A stretch of 64,000 nt of DNA from the NCBI GenBank assembly GCA_011799875.1, contig CM022302.1:376644569-376708568 (forward strand), given 5' to 3'. The DNA is from Thinopyrum elongatum. Lineage: Eukaryota > Streptophyta > Magnoliopsida > Poales > Poaceae. Both the position numbers and the translations under genes were made by a program. The notes beneath the pieces were generated by a model, which was given only the letters and a program-made list of their open reading frames with translations, was not told the origin of the DNA and did not search any database. Positions 43,280 through 53,521 of the stretch are shown one piece after another. The first letter of the stretch is position 1; each line of letters begins with the position of its first letter.

Positions 43280-44670
43280 AAATTGTCTTTTTTTCGAAAA
43301 GGGACACTTTATTACTTAAAAGGTTTAAGCATTACATCCGGTCTCTGCATAACTAAGATTCACACAGCCAAATAAAGTCCTCTCGCACAAAAGAAAAATA
43401 AAAAGGCGAAATACTAAGAAACATGTAAAGTCCGTATAACGCCTAAAACGGAGGTGGGCCAATCCTAAGATCATGCCGCCACCCATGTTGGGTAAAAGTA
43501 TCCCTCGCCGTATCCTTCAATCGTGTACACACCTCCGTAAACAGGTCTTGATTCTCCACGCGTTGTAGAGAGGACCATAAACGAAGAGTCCCGGTACATT
43601 TGTAGATAACCTGCATCAGAGAAGTACTTTTATCATTAAAAATCTTATCATTTCTACATAGCCAAAGCGACCAAATAACGGCAAGCGCTCCCACCCTAAG
43701 AAGAGTTCTAAACCTGTGATCAATCCCATGTAACGAGTTGCCAAATACATTAGCAACACTACAAGGAGGATTCAAGCCAGAAGCTATCTGGATGACTGAC
43801 CATATAGAACGAGCCAATTTGTATTGGAAGAACAAATGTTTTATTGTCTCATCATGGTGACAAAAGACACATTGCGGACTTCCATGCCAATTTCTCTTAA
43901 TAAGGTTATCATTAGTAAGAATGACTCCGCGACGAAGATACCATGCAAAGATTTTATTCTTCAGAGGTATCTTCATCTTCCAGATCTTCTTGTTATTATC
44001 AACTGGCACATCAGATTGGATTAACGCTCTATACATAGACTCCACTGAGAATTGACCATTCCCATGTAGGTTCCATCGAAATATATTAGACCCATGTGAC
44101 AATTGCACCGTGGACAACCGCTGGAGCAGGATGTACCACGATTGGAGTCTGGGTCCAATTAAATCTCTTCTGAATGCCACATTTGGTGGAAATGATTGCA
44201 TTACCATGGCGATAGTATCACCCTTGTGATGTACAATATTGTATAGAGCCGGATATTGTTCCCGGAGTGTGGCATTCCCTAGCCACTTGTCCTCCCAGAA
44301 TCTAATTTCCGAGCCGTCCTCAATCGAGAAGGATCCATAAGAGAAGAAATATTTCTTCGTGGCCATTAGACCCGCCCAAAAGTGAGAATCCCCGGGCTTC
44401 CAGTATACTTGGGATACCGCCTTGGAACCCACATATTTCCTCCTCAGGAGGGTTTGCCATACACCATCTTCGGTCAGTAATTTAAACAACCATTTGCCAA
44501 GGAGGGCCCTATTCTTAACCTCAAGGTCATGAATGCCCAACCCGCCTTGGTCTTTGGGACGGCAAACCACACTCCATTTAGCTAGTCGATATTTCTTTCT
44601 CTCGCTATCTCCTTGCCAAAACAATCTTGATCGGAAATAATCCAATCTATGTAAAACTCCTTTCGGCAAT
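43280..44670 (-). mobile_element. LINE (minus), 5'-truncated, inserted into the plus-strand LINE
   Basis: The minus-strand ORF from 44732 to 43443 gives 429 residues. Its LINE-like part starts near PKGVLHRLDYFRSRLFWQG and continues through WSVVCRPKDQGGLGI to the zinc-binding domain FAWYLRRGVILTNDNL..CVFCHHDETIKHLFF. The plus-strand T run at 43281-43287 represents the poly-A tail. No RT catalytic motif remains, so it is a short 3' fragment. The exact 5' edge (about 44665) is uncertain. Confidence 0.75.
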
Positions 44671-44689
44671 CTTCGTTTATGGTCCTTGT

Positions 44690-45045
44690 GGTCTTGCCCG
44701 GACCGTCTGGATACGAAGCTCAACGGCTGCATGGAGGGTCTAGCTCTTGCTCACCAGTGAACGGAGCTGCCGATCATCGTCGAGAGTGACAGCCTGCAAG
44801 CAGTACAGATGATCAACACTCGAGGCCAGGACCGATCTCGTTACGCCATGGTAGTTTCTGAGGTGAAGAGACTCATGGCTCAAAGGAGAGCAGAATAATG
44901 TAAGTCACATATTAGCAAACTTTGGGAGGACGGAGGACCGAACTATGGTCTGGATTCGATCTGTCGCTGCTGACATCCCTAGTATGTGTGTGGATGAATT
45001 TCTTGGCTCATAAGTAATAGACTCCTTTTACCTCCGCAAAAAAGG
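44690..45045 (+). pseudogene. LINE (plus) RNase H-like C-terminus, continuation
   Basis: In the frame of ATG 44731 the sequence reads MEGLALAHQ, stop (44758-44760), then TELPIIVESDSLQAVQMI, the C-terminal RNase H domain of plant L1-type LINEs. It ends with an A-run near 45040. It is on the same strand as 42901-43278, and the intervening half of the domain was lost around the minus LINE insertion. Confidence 0.65.
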
Positions 45046-45167
45046 GCATGGATGGTGTAAAAGGGGAACTATATACGAGAGATTATTTATTCACACTATC
45101 TAATTGAGGCAAACGCATTCCTATTTTACGGGACATTTTTAATGTTTCAAAACTTAGTTCAACCTGG

Positions 45168-45565
45168 ATGCGGCTATTCCGCACCCGAGCTCATCTACAC
45201 CCGAGTGTGAACAGTAAAATAAAAAAATAGCAAAAAAATCAAACAAATATGAATTTTTTTTGTGGCGCGAGATGCTCAAAAGCATGATGTTCGAGCAAAA
45301 TTTTTGGTTGTTTAGTCATTCGAGGAGCTCCGGGCAAAAAAGACAAATTTTGGATGTCTGAAAAACTTTTGAAAACAACATTGTTCAACCTGATTTTGTC
45401 TTTTTTGCCGTGAGCTCCTCGAATGTCCAAACAACCTGAAATTTTGTACCAACATCGCACATTTGAGCATCTTGCATCACAAAAAGACATCAGATTTTTT
45501 TTGCATTTTTCTGCTGCTTTTTATTTTACTGTTCACCTGGTGTAGGTGAGCCCGGGCACCGAATT
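45168..45565 (+). mobile_element. Fold-back repeat element, about 400 bp
   Basis: The left half (GCACCCGAGCTCATCTACACC .. GTGAACAGTAAAATAAAA .. TTCGAGGAGCTC) is matched in inverse order by the right half, making a hairpin with arms of about 170 bp. Target duplications could not be fixed. Non-coding. Confidence 0.65.
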
Positions 45566-45672
45566 GAATTTTACATCATATATTTAAGTTGATGCTTAGG
45601 TGCTTATAATTAGATTTTTTTTTTTTTAAAAGAAGAAGTCTCTCGAATTTAATTGAAGGCATCGTTTGAAAT

Positions 45673-45862
45673 GTAAGAGCATGCTTGGCTTGCAACCAAG
45701 TAACGGATGGTAACATTTGACTATGCATTGTAAGGCATTGTAGCTGCATACCAATCAACTGCTAGCCAATGTTGACAAGTTTTAGCATTTTTAGTTACCA
45801 AAAATCTGCTTGCCAAAATGTTGCCCCCGGCAGGTTGGACGGCAACCAAAAATGCTCTTAGT
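45673..45862 (+). mobile_element. Possible small MITE with TAAGAGCAT ends
   Basis: TAAGAGCATGCTTGGCTTGC on the left and the inverse of TAAGAGCATTTTTGGTTGCC on the right enclose about 150 bp. This is reminiscent of Harbinger/Tourist ends (AGAGCAT), but flanking TAA and TTA are not identical. Confidence 0.4.
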
Positions 45863-45883
45863 ACGCGAAAGTGAAAGTCTTTT

Positions 45884-48800
45884 TTTTGCGAGAAAATTAG
45901 AGAGCTTTATTCATTGAAAGCACACTCGGTGCAGTCAGCCAATAGGCTGGTCACTAAGAAGCTAGGGGTTTCATCGAGCCAGCTTTCCGTCACATTCAGT
46001 GTGCAAGCACGCTTCGCACATAGATGCGCCGGAACGTTCGCCGCTCGATTTACATGCTGAATATCAAAAGAAGAAAAAGTAGTACTGAGCTCTCCTATTT
46101 CTAAAAGTAAAGGAGCCATAATTGAACGAGAATTGTGGCGAGATTGCCAGAACTTCACCAGCTCCAAACAGTCGACTTCCATAATCACATGTGGAAATCC
46201 TCGAAGACAAGCAAAGCGGACTCCATCTCGCAGTGACAAACACTCCATCATCAAGGGATCCGAGACTCCCATGTATGGTTTACACCATGAACCCAGGAGT
46301 GCAGAGGATGATCGGGCCACTCCTCCTGCACCGCCTCGGCCTTCGTCAAAATTCAGAGCACCATCGGTTGTGATCTTGACCGAACCCACATCCGGGGGCC
46401 GCAAACCATACCCCAGTAGAACCAAGGTTTCCTTACGAGGTAATTGTAGCAGGGAGATAGACTCCTTAATATTTCTGATAGTTGCTGTAGGGTCTCTCCC
46501 CTCATCACCATGCTTTATTCGGTTCCTGGAATGCCAAATTGACCACATGGTAGTAGTGATCTTGGCACGTTCGTCGGATGTGAACTGAGGATCACATGTG
46601 ATGTCTCGTGCCCACGTAATCGGGTGAAGAGGAGGAAGGCGGAGGCCAAGCCATGTCCACGCCTCTTCCCAGAAGCTCTGTGCATGTGTACAATTTATCA
46701 GTGCATGCTTCAAATCCTCCTCCATAGAGCGGCAAACATTGCACTGACGGACATCTGCAATGTGTCGATGGTTAAGAGTAGTTTCATCTAGAAGAATGCC
46801 ACGTAACACTCTCCACCAGAACACTCGCACTTTTGGGATAACATTCAACTTCCACAAGGATTTCCACAACTGTTGATCGTCCGTTGAGGTTTCGGTAGCC
46901 GTCCCTTCCTCTAGAGCCAAACGCTCGTTCTGAGTCACGAGAGCACGGTACACCATCTTTATAGTGTAGTTACCTGATTTGTCAAATGCCCAAGCAAGAA
47001 AATCATCACCCCCACCTTGCCTGATGGGAATATTAAGTATGGCCGCAGCATCCTGAGAAGTGAAGTTGTCCCTGATCACTTCAAGTTTCCAAGACCAACT
47101 CCGTGTATCTATGAGATCCGACACCCGATCAATGTTTGTATCTGTAGGTCTCTGAGTTGGAGTCATTGAGACTGTACCTGGGATCCACTTGTCCTCCCAA
47201 ACTGAGATAGTAGAACCAACTCCCACTCTGGAGATTAAACCTGTCTTCAGGGCGTCCCTTCCCGACACAATTGCCTTCCAAGTTGACGAAGCTGACTTGG
47301 GAACTGGAGCATGCATGAAATCGGTATCCGGAAAGTAGCGGCCCTTGAGAACTCGTGCGCAGAGAGAATTTGGGTTGGTGATGAAACGCCACCCATGTTT
47401 GCCCAGCATAGCGAGGTTGAAGAGATGCGGGTCTCGAAACCCCATCCCACCCTTGCACTTGGGTTTAGATAACTCCTTCCAGGAAACCTAGTGCGTTGCT
47501 TGTTTATCAAGAGAGCTACTCCAAAAATATTTTGCCATGGGAGAAGTGAGACTCTTGCAAACTTTTTTGGTGAGATGGAAAGTGCTCATGGGATAAGTTG
47601 GGATAGATTGGATTACAGACTTGAGCAGTGTTTCCCGTCCAGCACATGCAAGCAGTTTTTCCGACCACCCTTGCATCTTCCCGCGAGCTCTCTCACTGAT
47701 GTGATCGAAAGTACCACTGGTGATACGACCAACCGCAGTGGGGAGCCCCAAGTACCTCTCGCTGAATGCCTCGACCTGGATATTCAAGGTCGACTTCAAA
47801 GCTTGCCTGATGGTGTCCGGGGTATTGGTGCTGAAATAAATAGAACTTTTGTCCCGGTTCACACACTGGCCCGAGGCATCACCATAGATCCTCAGAATTT
47901 CGTTCAGTCGCAAGGCACTCGGAGTGCATGCATTAATGAAGATTAGACTGTCGTCTGCAAACAGCAAATGAAAGATCCAAGGTGATCTATAGCTCACTCT
48001 TAGGCCCCTGTCAATAGATCCACCATTGTAATACTTCAGTAATGAGGAAAAACCCTCTGCACAAAGCAGAAAGAGGTAAGGAGAAACTGGATCACCTTGT
48101 CGGAAACCCCGAGTTGGTGTGAAGAAAGGAAGAAGCTCTCCATTAACCCGAACAGAAAAACGAACCAAGGTGACACACTTCATAATAAGGCGTATGAAAA
48201 TAATGCTGAAGCCCAACCGAGACAGAATTGCCTCGAGGTAGTGCCACTCCACCCGATCGTAAGCCTTCATCATATCTAGCTTGACTGCACAAGAAAAGTT
48301 CTTTCCTTTCTTCCTTCTTCTCATCGTGTGTATACTTTCATAAGCAACAAGTACATTATCTGTGATGAGACGACCGAGAACGAAAGCGCTCTGCTCTTCA
48401 CTGATGATATCGTCCATGATGTATCGCAAGCGATTAGTAATAACTTTGGCCGCAATCTTGTAAAGGACCGGGCACAAAGCAATGGGACGATATTGTGAAA
48501 TCGACTGCGGGTGCCGCACCTTGGGTATAAGTGTAATTGAAGTATCGTTCAACCCCGACGGTAGCTCGTCCCCATTCAGAAAATCCAGAACTACCAAGGT
48601 CACGTCATTGCCTAACAAGTCCCAATGCCGCTGATAAAACCCTGCAGTAAAGCCATCAACACCAGGGGCCTTTGATGGAGCCATCTGAAATAGCGCCACT
48701 TTGACCTCATCTGCTGTATAAGGTTTAGTAAGATCGTCATTCATGCCCTGAGTCACCCTGACGGGCATATGTGATAATAAGTCACTAGCATCAGCAAAAC

Positions 48801-49011
48801 CTTGCGTTTGATACAAGTTCTGGTAAAAAGTTAGCACCTCGGCCTTGTCCTCATTTTCATTTTCACATACTGAACCATCTACACGGCGTAAACCATGAAT
48901 CTTATTCATTCTTTTGCGCTGGGCAGCTTGTGCCTGAAAATAGGAAGTGTTCCGATCGCCCTCGCGGAGCCATGGAACCCGAGAACGCTGACGGAGCCAC
49001 ACCTCCTCTTG
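45884..49011 (-). mobile_element. L1-type LINE, 5'-truncated, 13-bp target duplication
   Basis: The plus-strand T run at 45881-45887 is the poly-A tail. Direct repeats GTGAAAGTCTTTT at 45871-45883 and 49012-49024 flank the element. The 5' truncation falls within ORF2, just before RT (HQEEVWLRQRSR), so ORF1 and the endonuclease are missing. The target was unique-looking sequence. Confidence 0.92.
45907..49010 (-). pseudogene. LINE ORF2 remnant: RT, zinc-binding domain, RNase H; one nonsense codon
   Basis: A single minus-strand frame runs from the truncation at 49011 to a stop at 45907. It is broken only by TAG at 47488-47490, located between RT and the WKELSKPKCKGGMGF segment, where plant LINEs usually have Trp. 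RT motifs include APSKAPGVDGFTAGFYQ, RGFRQGDPVSPYLFLL and HLLFADDSLIF (the FADD catalytic pair). These are followed by the thumb, a zinc-binding domain (CNVCRSMEEDLKHALINC) and an RNase H domain (KITTDGAL, MEVDCLELV, VNRAANVPAHL). No frameshift was found in about 3.1 kb, so the copy is relatively young. Confidence 0.92.
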
Positions 49012-49024
49012 GTGAAAGTCTTTT

Positions 49025-49850
49025 CGGTCGCGGTTTAAAACAAGAGCTGTATTAAAACAAACCCAAAATCCGGATGAAAAGGATACTTGAGTGGTAGTTG
49101 GAAGTCCTGGAACATGACATTTTCTTCATTAGTCTCGTGGGAAGTTGCTCTCCATTGAGTGGTCCAAATATAATAAAAATAATAAGGGAAGTTGCTCTCC
49201 GTTTTGATCTCATGGGCAAGTCATCGAGCTGTAGTCGGTGAATATCTTGGGCGCCCGCGGGTTAGACGATGCGGGAGGTAGCAATCTGCATTTGCAACTA
49301 AAGTAAACAACGAACGACGTGATACTTAATTTGAGCCTTGTGGGCTACCTGATCATCATCATTAATCTGTTGGAGCTGTTAAGACTTTGGACACAACACG
49401 GGCCCATCATATCATGTGCAATCGGCATCGTGTGCTCACTGAGGATGGCCAACCTTCAGTGCTCTAGCTAGCTAGCTAGCTACAGTACATAATACGAAAT
49501 GTCAATGTTGACTTCTACAATGGCAGTTATGCACGACACGGTCTGATCCGTGAAGGAGCAATCAACAACACTAGCTTGTGCTGTTGTGCATCACAATTCC
49601 CACAGGAGCTGCACAATGACCTTGTGCAACCAACGACGACAGCGCATCGCGGGGCACCAGGCAAGATCCTAACGGCCTTCCGATGAACATTGATTGATCT
49701 CTCGCACCGCCGTGTGTTCATTCTACCAGCAGCACGGCGCCAACCATAAAAGTTGATCCCTCCATTCATCTTCCTTGTTTCAGTTAGTTGACTAGTTGAG
49801 GGGTTTTGATGGTTTGTTGGTCGACAATTCTGACTCCTAGTCAAACCTAT
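49025..49850 (+). other. Unassigned region between LINE and Harbinger element
   Basis: Contains a (CTAG)n tract near 49463-49482 and a minus-strand 105-residue ORF (49844-49527) without recognisable domains. No element termini noticed. Confidence 0.4.
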
Positions 49851-49853
49851 TTA

Positions 49854-50602
49854 GAGCATCTACAACCGGGCATCTTAAACCCGCCTTAAACGCGTGAGCG
49901 AACGGCCCGGTCAAGAAAATGTGATCCAGATGGACGCCTCAAACGGGCCTCAAACATCCGGACTGAACGTAACCCTTATATTTAGCCCAAATATAGGGCA
50001 AACATGGGAGCATCCGGACGCGCCCGTGCACGTCCGTCACGTCGGACCCGGCCCACACTGGCCCACTTGACCGCACATATATTTCTCCCCATCCTCGCCG
50101 GACCAAACCCTAGCCACTTCACTTCACTCCCCTCCGCCACCCGAGCTCACCTCCGGCGATCTCCGGCCTTCTCCTGCATGGCGGGTAGCAGATCCTACTC
50201 CGACCAGTTCAGATCCGCCGACTGGGTTATCATCCCGTGCGGGTTGGAGGAGTCAATGGACATCCGCATTGCACTCCACCGCTCCTGGGAGGATAGCGCC
50301 TGGCCAACGGCAGGATCTGGCCGGCACGACTCCATAACTTTGGCTCAGCGGGTGCCGGGAAGGACAAGGGCAGCTAGGAATGATCTTCTCCACCATAGCC
50401 AAACATGCCAAATTCTGATAGTCCGATGGCTTGTTGTAATGTAGTAGCCAGACGATGTCTAATGCATCGTTTACATAGTTGCATGAGTTTGTTTGAATTT
50501 GAAGTATGGTAATTGAGGTGTTCGGTCGTGAGAAGGGATATTTAAGACTTGACCGATCAGTGTCTCCGCGGGCGGATTTGTCAAGTCCGGCTGTAGATGC
50601 TC
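49854..50602 (+). mobile_element. Non-autonomous PIF/Harbinger-type element
   Basis: 749 bp with terminal inverted repeats GAGCATCTACAACCGG and CCGGCTGTAGATGCTC, flanked by the 3-bp duplication TTA (49851-49853, 50603-50605). The interior has a gene-like leader (ACCAAACCCTAGCC) and an ORF from 50178 beginning MAGSRSYSDQFRSADWVIIP. No transposase DDE domain is present. Confidence 0.8.
50178..50444 (+). pseudogene. Short ORF inside the Harbinger-type element
   Basis: 88 residues from ATG 50178 (MAGSRSYSDQFRSADW), with an upstream in-frame extension to 50004. It lies in GC-richer sequence that resembles the 5' end of a plant gene. It could be a remnant of the element's own accessory ORF or of a captured gene fragment. 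No domain recognised. Confidence 0.35.
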
Positions 50603-50827
50603 TTAGCTTTGAGCATCTGTAAGAGACGCCGTACTGCTCGGCCCAGGTTGTGGATCATCGGCGACACGTCAAGGGACGGGCACAGTCATAGTGGGCTCAT
50701 AGTGAAATTGCTTGATGTTATCTATCGGCAAAGCCCTTGTTCTTCAACTATGCCTCGGAGGAACGTAATCAACAGGAAAGAAGTGCCATGGGAGCAAATT
50801 CTTTGTTACTTGCTGTGTTGATATGCA

Positions 50828-52965
50828 TTTTTTTCAAATGGAGGCAAAAGATTTGCCTCATTCATTAAATAAGGAGGTTTAACAAGGTTTCCAGGCACCG
50901 GCCAAAGGCCGAAAAGAAAATGCAAGCCGTTACTCTCCCAGCATCAAAAGTCCCAAATGTTTCACCCCTGCTAGGACCCATAGCCTCGCCTCGTGCTTGA
51001 TTGCTTGGAGAGTGGTAAACGTTGGAGAGGAGCGGCCTCGGAAAACCCGTGCGTTCCTCTCATCCCAAATTGCTTTCGAAATGAGCATGAAGATAGAAGG
51101 CATCACTTTCTTGTGTGCACTGTGGGCGGAAGCTGATTCACACCACCAATCATGGATGCTCGTGTAAGCCGCCCAACCAGAAGTATCCAAATCAATGAGT
51201 TGAAGCCAAACTCTGACCATCTCCCAAACTCTCAAGGTGTATCTACATTGGAAGAAAATGTGCTCGACCGTCTCTTGTTCACGCCTACAGAGGGTGCACG
51301 GACCACTTTTTGGCCACCCTCGCTTGGCCAAGCGAATGGATGTCGATAAAAGACTCTCCAGACAACCTTGTACATGGCAGAATGGGTGATGGTCAAGTAG
51401 TGCACATTATAAGCCGAAGACGCAGAGTAGCTCCCACAGGCCGCGTGTTTCCACAATATAGTATCCTCCACGCCCGCTTGTAGCTGCACTTCGCGAAGGA
51501 TAAACCAAAGCTCTGGGAATTGCCGAATGTGCTCGAGTGTGAATATTGTCTTCATATTGATCTTGGTGATCCAGACATTCTGTGATAATGCCTCCCTAAC
51601 CTTCCAGGTTTTCCTCTTGGAGGCATCAAAAATGAGCGGGGCAATGTCTTTTGGTTTCCTCCCATTAAGACATGGGGACTCCCAAAATGGGGCGCGCGCC
51701 CCATCACCAATCGTGATAGTAGTGGAGGCGTAGAAAAAAGCTTTGTCGTCCTTGTCGCATGGATTTCCAAGCCCAACCCACAAGCGAGAAGGCTCTGTCC
51801 ACTCGAGCCACAACCAGCGTAGTCTGAGTGCTTGGCAAAATTTCGCAAGAATGAGCACACCAAGCCCGCCACACTCCTTAGGCCTACAAACGCTTTCCCA
51901 GTTGACTTTATATTTGGCCCCGGTCGTTTTGTTAGACCCCGACCAGAAGAAGGCATGCTCCAGCCTGGTGATGCTTCTTAAAATGCTGGGAGGGATGACG
52001 AGGGCCGTGGCAGTGTAGACCACCAAGGAGATCATGACCGACATGACCAAGACCCCACGGCCCGGAGCATCAATATACCTTCCCTCCCAAGGAATAAGCT
52101 TGGCAGCCACTTTATCTTCGAGATATTTGAAGTCCACATGCTTGAGCCTCCAAACTGACAGAGGAAGGCCCAAGTACTTCAAGGGGAAGGTAGCCTGCGT
52201 CGCCGGGAGCCCCTGGCGGATGTTGTCAAGATCATAGTTCTGACTGCGGATAAAGACTACTGAGCTTTTGTGAAAATTAGTGCAGAGACCATTGACCTCG
52301 CCAAAGCATTGCAGAATGGTGGCAAGGTTGGTCACATCATCTTTTATTGGCTTAACAAAAACAGCCGCATCATCGGCGTAGAGGGAGGTATGAAAGGAGG
52401 AGTCACGACCCCTAATCTTGTGCAGTCGCCCTTTAGCCGTGGCCAGATCTAGCAATTGCTGAAGCGGGTCAATGGCGATGACAAATAGTAGCGGGGATAG
52501 CGGGTCACCCTGCCGTAGGCCCTGGCTGTGCTTTATCGATTGTCACGGCACCCCGTTCATCAAGACTCTAGAGGAGGAGGTACGAAGAAGCGCTACGATC
52601 CAATCCTGGAAAATGCTCGAAAAACCCTGTCGTTGTAGAAGACCAAGAAGGTAGTCCCAGCGCACGAAATCAAAGGCTTTTAGAATATCTAGCTTGAAGA
52701 GCAAGGATGGTGTTTTGCCTCGGTTGAGACGGCGAGCCATATTCCGCACATACATGAAGTTATCATGAATACTCCTCTTTTTTATGAATGCGCTCTGGGC
52801 ATTGGAAATGAGTCTATTCATGTGCGGGCTGAGCCACATCGCAAGCATCTTGGCAATTATCTTCGTGATGGCATGAATCAAACTAACCGGTCTGTAGTCG
52901 GCGATGCCCTCCGCCCCTCCTTCTTTGGGAGGAGAACCACATTTGCTGAATTTAGCCACTACAGG
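50828..52965 (-). mobile_element. L1-type LINE (second family), 5'-truncated, degenerate
   Basis: The plus-strand T run at 50828-50834 is the tail. Minus-strand coding shows RT (GIADYRPVSLIHAITKIIAK, GLRQGDPLSPLLFVIAIDP, SLYADDAAVFV) and the zinc-binding C-terminus (CTLCRREQETVEHIFFQC). Breaks: a frameshift near 52935, TGA at about 52543-52545 (a CGA site is plausible) and a frameshift near 51331. The 5' end abuts a CACTA terminus at about 52965; no target duplication was found. Confidence 0.85.
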
Positions 52966-53518
52966 TTGGAGGGGGAGGCCGCGTCGAGACGGGGCGGGAA
53001 CGTCCACGCAGGGAAGGGGGCGGGGCGGCTGGACGGCCGCGGCGCGGCTGGCCGGCGTGGAAGGGGCGGCGGCGGGTGGTGGGGCGACAGGGCAAGGGGG
53101 GTGGCGGGTGGTCGGGGCGACGGGGCGAGGGGCGGCGGCGGGTGGTGGGGGCGGCGGTGGTCTCGTCGGGGAGAGAGGGACAGAAAGAGAGAGAGAGGGA
53201 AGGAGGGGTGGGGATCCGTTAGTTAGGTTATCTCTTTGCCGTCCGCTAGCAGACGGCAAAGAGGGGGCCGTTAGTTTTTTTTCTAAGCAGCTCGTTAGTG
53301 GGGCCCACCTCTCTCTTTGCCGTCCGCCAACTGACGGCAAAGATTCTTTGCCGTCCGCTAGCCGACAGCAAAGAACTGGCTGATGGCAAAGACCTTCTTT
53401 GCCATCAGCCAGTTCTTTGCCGTCCGTTTTTCGTAAGCGGACGGCAAAGACCTTCTTTGCCGTCAGCCAGCAGACGACAAAGAAGTGGCAGACGGCAAAG
53501 AAGTGGATTCCAGTAATG
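52966..53518 (+). mobile_element. CACTA transposon terminal region
   Basis: The right end TTCCAGTAATG (inverse CATTACTGGAA, one base from the CACTACTGGAA terminus of grass CACTA elements) is at 53508-53518. Between 53229 and 53512 lie at least eight TCTTTGCCGTCNGC subterminal repeats in both orientations, the binding-site type of CACTA transposases. The inner part (52979-53220) is extremely G-rich on plus. The next bases GTA could be the 3-bp target duplication within Copia F. No transposase seen; the left end was not found. Confidence 0.75.
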
Positions 53519-53521
53519 GTA

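Noticed and set aside
49527..49844. Minus-strand ORF of 105 residues
   Set aside because: No domain, no conserved context, and it lies in otherwise unassigned intergenic DNA; treated as chance.
52957..53518. A short complete CACTA element with CACTACAGG at its left end
   Set aside because: The CACTACAGG lies at the edge of LINE coding sequence, its following bases do not match the right terminus, and the flanking triplets differ (AGC versus GTA).
53226..53520. Palindromic TTTGCCGTC series as a bacterial-type operator or CRISPR
   Set aside because: This is the known subterminal repeat style of grass CACTA elements next to a matching terminus.
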